Part shown: positions 1 through 9,059 of the stretch, one piece after another
Layout: the number at the start of each line of letters is the position of its first letter
Position numbering within the stretch: the stretch's first letter is position 1
DNA from: Tildeniella nuda ZEHNDER 1965/U140
GTDB lineage: Bacteria > Cyanobacteriota > Cyanobacteriia > Leptolyngbyales > Leptolyngbyaceae
DNA: 64,000 nucleotides
Assembly: GCA_019358895.1 (NCBI GenBank)
Contig: JAHHIG010000001.1
Span: forward strand, 496,001 to 560,000
Direction of reading: 5' to 3'
The notes under the pieces: model-generated
What the model was told of the DNA's origin: nothing
Databases searched by the model: none
The model's input: the letters and a program-made list of their open reading frames with translations, nothing else
Translations under genes and position numbers: made by a program

Positions 1-34
1 GTTTTTTGAAGCGCGGATTCTCGGATTTCTTGCC

Positions 35-84
35 ATAACGTTCGCCATTCATCGACTCGCTTGAGGCATGGCGAACGTTATTTT
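35..84 (+). terminator. Probable intrinsic terminator (14-bp perfect stem)
   Basis: ATAACGTTCGCCAT at 35-48 is repeated as its exact reverse complement at 68-81, with a 19-nt loop, and the second arm runs straight into TTTT (81-84). This is the shape of a Rho-independent terminator for a + strand gene ending left of the window. The arms also start with ATAA/TTAT, so it could work in both directions. No gene is visible in 1-200 otherwise. Confidence 0.55.
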
Positions 85-200
85 GATCGTCTTGAATCAT
101 CAGACGCTCGGTTTCTTCATCCTTTCGCGGTGTACAGTACTTTTAGCTCAAGTTTTGACGATCGCACCCTCCCGTTTTCGGCTGCTTTCAGCGAGTTGCA

Positions 201-2006
201 ATGGATTGTGAAAAAAAGACAAAAGTCAGCACTGAAGCAGTAAGAGATCGTCTTTTAAGCGCTTGTCTTGGATCGGTTGTTTTTTTCACGTCACCTGTGA
301 GTGCACAGTCGGTTAGCGCGGCTCAACCGTTTACTCCCAGTACTCAGGCTCAAAGTAGTCAAGCTTTACCCATTGCTCAGGTTCCGCCTCAAGATTTGTT
401 ACCGCCCTCGGCTCCGACTCCGCTGCCTTCGCCTGCTGTGCCTCCACCTCAAGCACCGCCGATCGAACTCCCATCATCTCCCAATCCTTCCACTCCTGGA
501 GAGTTGGTGCCTGGAGCCGTTCCGGGAACAGTTGTAGTGAAACGGTTTGAAGTCGTTGGCAGCACAATTTTTAGCGCCGCAGAACTCGCGAAGATTACAG
601 CCCCTTTTACGAATCGACCGATCGCCTTTGCAGAGTTGCTTCAGGTACAGGCGGCGATCACCAAACTTTACACGGATCAGGGCTACATTACGTCGGGTGC
701 TGTAACACCGCCTCAGACGATCGAAGGGAATGTGGTGACGATTCAGGTGGTGGAAGGGTCATTAGAGGCAATTACGGTCACGGGCACCAAACGGTTGAAC
801 CCCAACTATGTGCGATCGCGGCTGGCGATCGCCACCCAGAAACCCCTCAATTCTCGTCGCCTGCTCGAGGCTCTGCAACTGCTCCAGGTCAATCCGCTGA
901 TTCAAAGCATCAGCGCCGAACTCTCGACGGGGACGCGACCCGGCACGAATTTACTAGAAGTGCGGGTGACAGAGGCAAAAACCTTTGGTGTGCAAGTTGC
1001 CCTTGATAACAATCGATCGCCCGCTGTCGGTAGCTTGCGGCGGCGAGTCCAGGTGAGTGAGGCAAACCTGTTGGGGCTGGGGGATGGTTTGCAGGTGGGG
1101 TATGCCAATACCGATGGCAGCAATGTCATCGATTTCAACTATACGTTGCCGCTGAATCCTCGCAATGGCACATTCAGCTTTGCGTTCAATACCAGCTTTA
1201 ACCGCATTGTCGAGGAACCGTTTGAACCGCTAGACCTGAAAGCAAGCTCCCGCAGCTTTGATTTGACGTTTCGCCAGCCCCTTATCGAGACTCCATCCCG
1301 GTTGGTGGCATTGGGGGTGACGGCTTCGCGCCAAGAAAGTGAAACATCGATTTTGGGTGTGCCGTTTCAGTTGTCACTGGGAGCCAACACTGAGGGACGC
1401 ACCCGGATTTCCGCCCTGCGGCTTTTTCAAGAATGGACGGAACGAGGGGAACAGTCTGTCTTCGCAATTCGCTCGGAGTTTAGTTTTGGCTTCAAGGCGT
1501 TGAATGCCACAATCAATGACACATCTCCAGACAGCCGCTTTGTTTCCTGGCGAGGACAACTTCAATGGGTGCGGCTTTTGGCACCGGATACCCTACTGGT
1601 GTTGCGTTCTAATGTTCAGATAGCCGATCGCACGCTGCTTTCCTTAGAGCAGTTTGGTCTGGGCGGACAAGACAGCGTGCGAGGCTATCGCCAGGATCTG
1701 TTGCTGGCAGACAATGGGTTGCTTGCCTCGGCTGAACTCCGGTTTCCGATCGCACGGTTTCGTCAAAACCAGGGCATTGTACAGATCGTGCCCTTTGTCG
1801 ATTTTGGAGCCGTCTGGAGCAGTTCTGGTCGCGCCAATACTGATCCAAACACGTTGGCGGCGATCGGGCTTGGTTTACGATGGCAGCAGGGCGATCGCTT
1901 CACGTTCCGCTTTGACTGGGGCATTCCACTGGTATCTGTCGATTCAAGTAAAAACACATGGCAAGAAAACGGACTGTATTTTTCCGTGGTCTACAATCTT
2001 TTTTAG
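201..2006 (+). CDS. ShlB/FhaC/HecB-family outer-membrane transporter (TpsB)
   Basis: 601 residues. TpsB proteins of two-partner secretion move large beta-helical exoproteins across the outer membrane. A hydrophobic signal segment with an AQS cleavage-like site lies at about residues 20-37. A Pro-rich linker (about 55-105) is followed by POTRA-type domains (about 112-270; VVVKRFEVVGSTIF, EGNVVTIQVVEGSLEAI) and a beta-barrel with the Omp85-superfamily VRGY motif (GLGGQDSVRGYRQD, about 485-498). The protein ends in aromatic Phe (VVYNLF), as outer-membrane barrels do. The length is normal for the family (550-600). No filamentous-haemagglutinin TpsA partner is in the window; it may lie to the left, or the exported CHAT protein downstream may be linked. 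The ATG at 201 has no strong Shine-Dalgarno. Confidence 0.9.
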   Translation: MDCEKKTKVSTEAVRDRLLSACLGSVVFFTSPVSAQSVSAAQPFTPSTQAQSSQALPIAQVPPQDLLPPSAPTPLPSPAVPPPQAPPIELPSSPNPSTPGELVPGAVPGTVVVKRFEVVGSTIFSAAELAKITAPFTNRPIAFAELLQVQAAITKLYTDQGYITSGAVTPPQTIEGNVVTIQVVEGSLEAITVTGTKRLNPNYVRSRLAIATQKPLNSRRLLEALQLLQVNPLIQSISAELSTGTRPGTNLLEVRVTEAKTFGVQVALDNNRSPAVGSLRRRVQVSEANLLGLGDGLQVGYANTDGSNVIDFNYTLPLNPRNGTFSFAFNTSFNRIVEEPFEPLDLKASSRSFDLTFRQPLIETPSRLVALGVTASRQESETSILGVPFQLSLGANTEGRTRISALRLFQEWTERGEQSVFAIRSEFSFGFKALNATINDTSPDSRFVSWRGQLQWVRLLAPDTLLVLRSNVQIADRTLLSLEQFGLGGQDSVRGYRQDLLLADNGLLASAELRFPIARFRQNQGIVQIVPFVDFGAVWSSSGRANTDPNTLAAIGLGLRWQQGDRFTFRFDWGIPLVSVDSSKNTWQENGLYFSVVYNLF

Positions 2007-5000
2007 GCTTCAAACGGCAGCAGTCAAGGACAAAACGGCGATTCCGAGTTACCCGCAAGGGGTGGCAGTACGCCGTTCTTTCTCGCGCTAAGTTTTTGAA
2101 AGGAGTCATAGTGCTGGTGCTTGCCCTCTTAGCCACCTTGTTTTTACTGGCTCCCGGAGTCGCACAGCTAATTGAAGTAGACCGAGATCTAAACGGGGTA
2201 GTGGCGCAGCAGCCTGAATTGAATGCCCAAAGCCTTTTACAGCAGGGCAGAGAGGCGTACAAAGCAGGACAGTTTGATCAGTCTGTGCAGTTTTGGCAAC
2301 AAGCTGCCACTGTTGCAGCTTCTCAGGGCGATCGACTGCTGCAAGCAATGGCATTGAGCAATCTTTCGTTGGCATATCAACAACTGGGCGACTGGACTCA
2401 AGCAACAACGACGATCGCCACCAGTTTGCAGTTATTAGGACAACCAACTGCAACCGCGATCGCTTCGACCAGTGCCAATCCTCCGCCTCATCGCCTCACC
2501 AGCGAGGAGCGGCAGGTGCTTGCTCAGGTGCTGAATACTCAAGGCAAATTGCAGTTCGCGTTAGGGAAAGCTGAACCAGCGCTGGAGTCCTGGAAGCAAG
2601 CAGCAGAGAACTATACTGCGATCGGTGATTCTACTGGAGCCATCCTCAGTGTGCTAAATCAGGCACAAGCGCTCAAATCATTGGGCTTTTATAAACGAGC
2701 CGATGCACTTTTAGAACCGCTGTACAGCACTCGCAGAGAGCAGCCGCTGCCGCTTCAGGTTTCTATCCTTCTCAACTATGGGGATACATTGCGTCAGCTA
2801 GGGCGTTTGTCAGAGCAATCACCCAGCGCTCAGACGGTCTTGCAGCAGGGGCTGAAGCTTGCCCAACAGATAAAATCGTCCTCCGATATGGCGGCGGCAT
2901 TAATCGGTTTAGGGCGTACAACTCTGGCTCAACGCAATATTCAAGCAACTCTCTATGCCGATCGACCCAGTGAACTCCAAACGAGCTATCAAGAGGCGTT
3001 CCAGTACTATCAGCAGACAGCAGGCTTTACTGATCCAGACGCTAGAAAAATTCAAGCATTGCTGAATCAACAACAAGCACTGCTCAAGGGCAATAACCGC
3101 AATTCTCCACAATGGCTCCAGGCACAGGCGCTCTCACCTCAAATCCAATTCCAACTCGATCGCTTACCCATCAGCCACACAGCTCTCTACGCCTACATCC
3201 ACTTGGCTGAGAACCTGATCAAACTCGGTAGCGAACAGACCAATAGTGACGTGGTTCAACTCCTGGAAACGGCTGCAAAACAGGCTGAAAGTTTGGGCGA
3301 TTTTCAGATTCAATCGTATGTACTTTGGCGTAAATTTGATCAACAAACACTCCAGTTTTATCAGCAGGCAGCCAAGATTGGCGACTCCCCTGCCAGCAAT
3401 GTTCAGGCACTGTTGAATCAGCAAAGCTTACTGGTTGATGGTACTGGCATCGACTCTCAACAACAGGCACAAGCGCTGTCAGCTCCCATTCAGGCGCAAC
3501 TCGATCGCTTGCCTGTAAGCCATACCAACCTCTATGCGCGCATTCATTTTGCCCGCAACTTACTCAAGCTGGGTGCTGAACCGTCGCGTGCCCTCGCAAT
3601 GCAACTGCTAACCACCACCGCAAAGCAGGCTGAAAGCTTAGGCGATGTCCAAGCGCAATCGTATGCAGTGGGGTATCTCGGTTCTGAATATGAGCAAAAC
3701 CAACAATGGCAAGTGGCTCAAACGTTCACTCAGCAGGCACTTTCACTCGCTAGAACGGTGAATGCAGCCGATATTGCGTATCGGTGGCAGTGGCAGTTAG
3801 GACGGCTGCTGAAGGCTCAGAACGATACTCAGGGAGCCATTGCTGCCTACACGCAGGCGGTCGAGACACTCAATGCACTCCGCAAAGATTTGGCGACCAT
3901 CAACACGGACAATGTGGATGTGCAGTTTTCGTTCCGGCTCAGTGCTGAACCTGTGTATCTTGAGTTGGTTGACCTGTTGTTGCAGCATGACGAACCAACC
4001 CAACACGATCGCAACTTAGAAGCCGCGCGATCGGTGATCGAATCACTCCAGACCGCAGAGCTAGAAAACTTTTTGCGGGAAGCGTGCGGCGGAATACAAG
4101 CGCCGATCGAGGGCGTAGATCCAGCCGCAGCCATCGTGTATCCCATCATGCTCAACGATCGCCTGGAGGTGATTGTAAGTCTTTATGATCCTCAGACATT
4201 GCGACGGGTGCGCCTGTTGCATTACTCCACAGCCATTACACCCAAAGCGGTCGATCGCCTCACCAATCAATTTCGCCAATCTCTCATTCCGAGTGCGCCC
4301 ATCAGCGATCATCGTCGGTTAGGCAAAACAATTTATGACTGGCTCATTCGTCCCGCAGAAGCAGAGTTAGCCCAGTCTGGAGTCAAGACGTTGGTGTTCA
4401 TCATGAATGGCAACTTGCGGAATTTGCCGATGGCTGCGCTTTACGATGGGAGCCAATATCTGGTGCAAAAGTACGGCGTTGCTTTGACTCCGGGCTTACA
4501 GCTTATCGACCCTCGCCCCCTTGAACATAAACAAATTAATGCCTTAATTGCTGGTTTAACGGAGTCTACCCAGGGCTTTCCAGCCTTGCCCAGTGTGGGA
4601 ACTGAAGTGAAAGACATCCACTCTCAGATTCCAAGCAAACTGATTCTGAATGAGCAACTAACGAACAAAAATCTTGAACAGCAATTAGGCAACGCTCCGT
4701 ATAGTGTGATTCACTTGGCAACCCACGGGCAGTTTAGCTCCAATGCTGACCAAACGTTTATCCTTACGTGGGATCAACGCCTCAGCGTCAAGCAATTAGA
4801 CCAGCTACTGCAAACGCGAGACAAAAACGAGGCAAATGCCCTGGAGTTATTGGTGCTCAGTGCTTGCCAGACGGCTTCGGGAGACAGTCGCGCGGCGTTG
4901 GGCTTAGCTGGCATCGCTGTACAGTCTGGCGCAAGGAGCACGATCGCCTCCCTGTGGCCCGTCAATGATGAGGCAACGGCTGCTTTCATGACGCAGTTTT

Positions 5001-5128
5001 ATCAAGTCTTGAACCAACAGAATGTGTCTAAAGCTCAAGCGCTCAGGCAAGCTCAGCTTTTTTTGGTTTCCAAATATCCCTCCCCTTATTACTGGGCACC
5101 CTTTGTCCTGGTCGGCAATTGGCTGTAG
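1958..5128 (+). CDS. TPR-CHAT domain protein (caspase-like), exported or membrane-anchored
   Basis: Up to 1056 residues. The C-terminal third (about 740-1056) is a CHAT domain, a clan CD caspase-like fold. It carries HLATHG (His923) and LVLSACQTASGD (Cys970), the expected catalytic His/Cys, and the usual end YYWAPFVLVGNWL. The rest is helical TPR-like repeats, including a tandem internal duplication of about 117 residues. A basic N-terminus precedes a hydrophobic segment (about 50-70, ending PGVAQ), so the protein is probably exported. The start is unresolved: ATG 1958 overlaps the upstream gene by 49 bp and the extra codons look coding. GTG 2111 sits 5 nt after AGGAG (2101-2105) and would give a 1005-residue protein starting at the signal segment, but without basic residues. 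Probably co-transcribed with the FhaC-like gene. The substrate is unknown. Confidence 0.88.
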   Translation: MARKRTVFFRGLQSFLGFKRQQSRTKRRFRVTRKGWQYAVLSRAKFLKGVIVLVLALLATLFLLAPGVAQLIEVDRDLNGVVAQQPELNAQSLLQQGREAYKAGQFDQSVQFWQQAATVAASQGDRLLQAMALSNLSLAYQQLGDWTQATTTIATSLQLLGQPTATAIASTSANPPPHRLTSEERQVLAQVLNTQGKLQFALGKAEPALESWKQAAENYTAIGDSTGAILSVLNQAQALKSLGFYKRADALLEPLYSTRREQPLPLQVSILLNYGDTLRQLGRLSEQSPSAQTVLQQGLKLAQQIKSSSDMAAALIGLGRTTLAQRNIQATLYADRPSELQTSYQEAFQYYQQTAGFTDPDARKIQALLNQQQALLKGNNRNSPQWLQAQALSPQIQFQLDRLPISHTALYAYIHLAENLIKLGSEQTNSDVVQLLETAAKQAESLGDFQIQSYVLWRKFDQQTLQFYQQAAKIGDSPASNVQALLNQQSLLVDGTGIDSQQQAQALSAPIQAQLDRLPVSHTNLYARIHFARNLLKLGAEPSRALAMQLLTTTAKQAESLGDVQAQSYAVGYLGSEYEQNQQWQVAQTFTQQALSLARTVNAADIAYRWQWQLGRLLKAQNDTQGAIAAYTQAVETLNALRKDLATINTDNVDVQFSFRLSAEPVYLELVDLLLQHDEPTQHDRNLEAARSVIESLQTAELENFLREACGGIQAPIEGVDPAAAIVYPIMLNDRLEVIVSLYDPQTLRRVRLLHYSTAITPKAVDRLTNQFRQSLIPSAPISDHRRLGKTIYDWLIRPAEAELAQSGVKTLVFIMNGNLRNLPMAALYDGSQYLVQKYGVALTPGLQLIDPRPLEHKQINALIAGLTESTQGFPALPSVGTEVKDIHSQIPSKLILNEQLTNKNLEQQLGNAPYSVIHLATHGQFSSNADQTFILTWDQRLSVKQLDQLLQTRDKNEANALELLVLSACQTASGDSRAALGLAGIAVQSGARSTIASLWPVNDEATAAFMTQFYQVLNQQNVSKAQALRQAQLFLVSKYPSPYYWAPFVLVGNWL
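3001..3700 (+). repeat. Internal tandem duplication in the CHAT gene
   Basis: Two adjacent blocks of about 350 bp encode related 115-120 residue units. ALLNQQ occurs in both copies with a 351-bp offset (117 codons); QLDRLPISHTALYAYIH pairs with QLDRLPVSHTNLYARIH, and AAKQAESLGD pairs with TAKQAESLGD. Offsets differ by 6 bp along the unit, so small in-frame indels followed the duplication. Confidence 0.8.
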
Positions 5129-5532
5129 TCGTGCATTTAGAGCGGTGTCAAAAGGCTTTCTGGTGCTGAGCCTTTCACGCCCTTTTCTTGCCTTCGCGCT
5201 TAGAGGATTGAGGCTGAGTTATAGACCAAAAGGCATCTAAACCTGATGTCAAAGGGTGAAAACGATTCAAAGTCTATCGTCTATAGTCTAAATTCCTACA
5301 GTGGAACATTTGTCAGTTAATCAGGTCTAAGGCTAAAGTCGATCGTCTAAACTCTAGTTCCCTTTGCCGTTTGCTTTCATTTGATTGCCACGCAAAAATA
5401 GTCTTTTAGTACTAACACAAAAAAACTATTTTATCTATATGATGGCAATTAAGGCGGTGAGTCTGTTGATGTACTCTATGGTTAAGTGCTTATTCTGTCT
5501 GTCTATGCCTTTGATTGGAGGCTCGTTCTGTA
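5129..5532. other. Intergenic region, no gene seen
   Basis: 404 bp between the large CHAT gene and the DUF928 gene. It holds short diverged repeats of the kind GTCTAAA / GTCGATCGTCTA (about 5270-5360) and an AT-rich stretch around 5395-5450 that could carry the promoter of the DUF928 gene. No clear -35/-10 pair or protein-coding frame was found. Confidence 0.4.
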
Positions 5533-6264
5533 ATGCTTAAAAAAAGATTTCCTCTAACTTTGATTGCCCTGTCTCTTACTCTAGCTACGGTTGCGATCGG
5601 TCTCAGTTGGGCAAGCCCCACCCAGGCACAGTTCAAGCCGCCTAATCGGGGGGTGCCGAAAACAACGGCTGGAGGAGCAACCCGCAGTGGCTCCTGTATT
5701 AAAGAAAGAACACCACTCACGGTTTTGGTGCCGTCAAGCAAGATCGGGCTAACCACCGAATCGCATCCGACGGTCTTCTTATACCTCCCCAAAACGACGG
5801 CTCAAGCGGCAGAGTTTGTGCTTAAAGATGTGGATGACAATGATGTGTATCGCACCCCGATCGTACTTCCAGGAAAACCGGGTGTCGTTAGCTTTCGGTT
5901 GCCTGCCGATGCAGCGCCTCTGGAGGTTGGCAAGGATTACCAATGGTTCTTCAATGTTGTTTGCCAACCAAACGATCGACTGAGAGATGATTTTGTCACT
6001 GCCTGGATTCAACGCATTGAGCCGAATCAGTCTCTTACGAGTGCTCTGAAGACCGCAGTTCCGCGTAAGCGCCCCAATATCTACGCTCAGGCTGGCATTT
6101 GGCAAGATACGTTAACCACGCTGTCTGAGCTACGGCGTACCAATCCAACCGATCGCACCCTGACGAATGAGTGGAGCGCGTTGCTGAAGTCAGTTGGCTT
6201 AGGTCAAATTCCTGGAGATCCAACGGTTGGGCAACTCAGCCTGGGTACAATCAAGCCTCGATAG
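5533..6264 (+). CDS. DUF928 domain protein, secreted
   Basis: 243 residues from ATG 5533, which lies 11 nt after GGAGG (5517-5521). The N-terminus MLKKRFPLTLIALSLTLA followed by ASPTQA is a clear Sec signal peptide. The mature protein has the DUF928 pattern of cyanobacteria: an early Gly/Pro-rich stretch (RGVPKTTAGGATRSGSC), a Cys pair (one early, one in FNVVCQPNDR), a WF.V core (DYQWFFNVVC) and a helical tail starting YAQAGIWQDTL. Biochemical function is unknown. From general knowledge of cyanobacterial genomes, DUF928 genes often sit with CHAT and FhaC/ShlB genes, which matches this locus. Confidence 0.85.
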   Translation: MLKKRFPLTLIALSLTLATVAIGLSWASPTQAQFKPPNRGVPKTTAGGATRSGSCIKERTPLTVLVPSSKIGLTTESHPTVFLYLPKTTAQAAEFVLKDVDDNDVYRTPIVLPGKPGVVSFRLPADAAPLEVGKDYQWFFNVVCQPNDRLRDDFVTAWIQRIEPNQSLTSALKTAVPRKRPNIYAQAGIWQDTLTTLSELRRTNPTDRTLTNEWSALLKSVGLGQIPGDPTVGQLSLGTIKPR

Positions 6265-6291
6265 GGCAGAGAGCAATCGGTTTACTTCTCA

Positions 6292-9051
6292 CTAAGCGAT
6301 CTGCTGTTGCATCAGTTGGCGGAACATGCCGTCTTGCTCGATCAATGCCTCAAACCGACCGTGTTGCACAATGCGACCTGCCTGTAGCACATAGATGCGA
6401 TCGGCGTTACGAATGGTGCTCAGGCGGTGGGCAATGACGATGCGGGTGATTTGCAGCCGTTCCAGGCTTTCACTCACAATGGTTTGTGTGCGGTTATCCA
6501 GAGCGCTGGTTGCCTCATCAAACAGTAAGATGCGCGGTTTGAGGGCGAGCGATCGGGCAATGAGTAGCCGCTGCCGCTGTCCTCCCGACAAATTGCTGCC
6601 CCCTTCGCTGACAACGGTATGCATCCCCATCGGCATCGCGTTAATTTCGTCGGCTAACCCTGCATAATTGGCGGCTTCCCATGCCTCATCCATTGTGATG
6701 AGGGCATTGCCAGCAATGTTCTCAAAAATGGAGGCAGTGCTCGTGCGGCTATTTTGCAGCAACACCCCCAACTGTCGCCGGACTGAATGAATGTTTAGCC
6801 CACGCAAGTCCTGACCATCGTAGTAGACCTGACCCGCTTGCGGGGTTTCAAAGCCCAACAATAAACGAAACAGCGTTGACTTACCGCTGCCGGACGGTCC
6901 CACAATGGCAATAAATTCTTTATTGCTCACCTCAATGGTCACATCGTCTAAGGTGGCTGGACCATCCGGGCGATACCGAAACGTAAGGTGGCTTAAGGTG
7001 ATGCTACCAGAGAGTTGCCCTGGCTCCGTTTTGCCACCGTCTACCTCTGGTTGCGCTTGCAGAATGGGTTGCGCTCGTTGCCAGAGGGCGATCGCCACCA
7101 AGCTATTCAAGACAGTATTGCTCAGTTCTGTCACCCCGACAATAAAACTACCAAAGGCAACATTAAATGCCAGAAAAGTTCCAGTCGAGAGTCTTCCCGC
7201 CGCCTGCGTTACGCCAAGCCGTGCCGCTACCCCAAACAGTACCACGGCACTCAGGATGGGCAGGAGTTGATTGAACACTAGCAAAGTGTCTTCAAGCTGC
7301 TGCATTTTGAGCTTCAGCATTTGCTGGTGGCTATATTGCTTGCCCCAATGCGCGAAGGCGCGAGCCTCTGCCCCTGTGACGCGGAGTTTTGCGACCCCGT
7401 TGATGAGTTGCACCATCAGCCCAAAAATTTTGCCCTCTAGTGCCTGTAGGGGCGGCACCTGACGCAAAGTTACGCTGCCAACGGCGATCGTCACGATACC
7501 GACAATTACCGCTACAGCACTGGCGACCATTGCCAACGAAGAACTGTAGTAAAACAAAAGGGCGAGATTCAAAAGTGCAAACGTGCTGGTAAAGAGCGTG
7601 CGTAGAACAACCCCCGTGATTTGGTGCCGAATGCTCCCCATTACTGCAACCCGTTCGCGCAAATCCCCCACGGAGTATTGGCGAAAAAACGGTGCGCCCA
7701 GACTCAGCAATCGATCCCACAGCGCCGTTTGAGTCGAGGACTCTACCAATGTCTCAATTCGCATCAGCGCCACGCCTTGAGCCAGTTGAAAGACGAGTCC
7801 ACCCACGATCGCTGCCAACAGCCCAAAACCCAGTTGGAGTAGTAGCTCATGGTTGGCATCGGGAATCGCCTGATCAATAAGGATGGCGAGACATTGCGGC
7901 AGCAACATGCCTAGAAGCGTGGTTGCTATACCAGCCCAAAAAATCACAGACCAATCCTTCGTACTCCCTTTTAAGCCAAAGTGCAGCACCTCTAGCAGTT
8001 GAGTGATGCGTTCAGGCAAAGGACGGTAAAAGACGTATGCAACGGAAAACAATTGTGCCTGAGTTGCCGCAGTGATGGGCGTGTACGTTCCTGCCACTGG
8101 ATCGAACAGTTGATAACGACCTGGTGCGGATGCGATTAACGCCACCGGGCGATTTTCTGGGCGCAAGTACGCGAGTAAGGGTCCACAATCTTTACGCCAC
8201 CAACGATCGCTGAGAAGTACCCGACGAATGCGGACACGGGAGGCACGCGCGATCGCATCCAACGGTTCCTTTAAGCGAGCAAGGTTTTCCGACTTGGCTG
8301 GAAGCTGAAGCGAGATGCCCAACGCCTGTGCGACTCTCTGAGCCGCTTTGTAGAGAGACAGATATTGCGCCTGTTCAGCGGTCAGGTCAGGGGGTATCGC
8401 AAACCGACTGGCGTTGTCTACATCAGGGTTTAACAACGAAGCGAGAGACGCGATCGCCGCTTCGGAGGCTTGATGATTAAAGCGATCCTGCATCTGAAAC
8501 CTCGACCACTCCGCCGCTTGCTCCTGCTCTTCAAACTGATCCAGAGAGGCGAGAAATTGGGTGTTAAATTGCAGGAGCGACTCCAGCGTCAAATTTGGGG
8601 CGAAGAGCGATGTCTCAGGACTACGACTACTTAACCGCTGCTCCAGAGAAAAGGCACGATCGTCGCCTGCTGTGTCCAGTAGCGCTTGATAGTGCTTCAT
8701 CCAGGTCTCAAGGAGCGAGGTCACCGCTGGATTTGCCTCTGCGATCCACAACTCCAGGGTTTTTCTGTCTACTTTAAGGAGGTCGGTCTCTTCAAGCGCT
8801 ACGGCTAAAAGCCCATATGGCTGATCGTCGGTTGGTACGATGCCGAATAAGGCTTCTCCAGCTTTGCAGCTAAACAAGTAGCGACGCGCACCGATCGGCA
8901 TTCCCTCGTTACTCGCAACCCTGAACAAGCCAATTTCTCCTGACTGCACGACCCAAACTGTTTGGGGATTATGCAGCAGAAATGATTGGTTTCCCTTCAT
9001 CTGATAAGGTTCGCCCGTCAGATTTTGTTGGTTGAATTCTGGAGGCATCAT
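6292..9051 (-). CDS. NHLP-type peptide export ABC transporter, permease/ATPase subunit
   Basis: 919 residues. The ABC exporter domain has Walker A GPSGSGKST (about 717-725), signature LSGGQRQRLL, Walker B ILLFDEATSALD and switch His in IVIAHRLST. A six-helix transmembrane domain lies before it (about 365-650). The long N-terminal region (1-350), including a cyclic-nucleotide-binding-like start (VWVVQSGEIGLFRV) and a degenerate peptidase-like module (YLRPENRPVALIAS), matches the second ABC subunit of NHLM bacteriocin-type export systems. No catalytic Cys typical of a C39 leader peptidase was noticed, and no leader-peptide gene, peptidase-bearing subunit or HlyD adaptor is in the window, so the substrate is unknown. 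It lies 8 nt or less downstream of the MBL gene, probably one operon. Confidence 0.85.
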   Translation of the reverse strand: MMPPEFNQQNLTGEPYQMKGNQSFLLHNPQTVWVVQSGEIGLFRVASNEGMPIGARRYLFSCKAGEALFGIVPTDDQPYGLLAVALEETDLLKVDRKTLELWIAEANPAVTSLLETWMKHYQALLDTAGDDRAFSLEQRLSSRSPETSLFAPNLTLESLLQFNTQFLASLDQFEEQEQAAEWSRFQMQDRFNHQASEAAIASLASLLNPDVDNASRFAIPPDLTAEQAQYLSLYKAAQRVAQALGISLQLPAKSENLARLKEPLDAIARASRVRIRRVLLSDRWWRKDCGPLLAYLRPENRPVALIASAPGRYQLFDPVAGTYTPITAATQAQLFSVAYVFYRPLPERITQLLEVLHFGLKGSTKDWSVIFWAGIATTLLGMLLPQCLAILIDQAIPDANHELLLQLGFGLLAAIVGGLVFQLAQGVALMRIETLVESSTQTALWDRLLSLGAPFFRQYSVGDLRERVAVMGSIRHQITGVVLRTLFTSTFALLNLALLFYYSSSLAMVASAVAVIVGIVTIAVGSVTLRQVPPLQALEGKIFGLMVQLINGVAKLRVTGAEARAFAHWGKQYSHQQMLKLKMQQLEDTLLVFNQLLPILSAVVLFGVAARLGVTQAAGRLSTGTFLAFNVAFGSFIVGVTELSNTVLNSLVAIALWQRAQPILQAQPEVDGGKTEPGQLSGSITLSHLTFRYRPDGPATLDDVTIEVSNKEFIAIVGPSGSGKSTLFRLLLGFETPQAGQVYYDGQDLRGLNIHSVRRQLGVLLQNSRTSTASIFENIAGNALITMDEAWEAANYAGLADEINAMPMGMHTVVSEGGSNLSGGQRQRLLIARSLALKPRILLFDEATSALDNRTQTIVSESLERLQITRIVIAHRLSTIRNADRIYVLQAGRIVQHGRFEALIEQDGMFRQLMQQQIA

Positions 9052-9059
9052 TAAAAGGA

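Noticed and set aside
61-243. Short frame at the left edge
   Set aside because: It starts inside the terminator hairpin and overlaps the FhaC-like gene; no family features.
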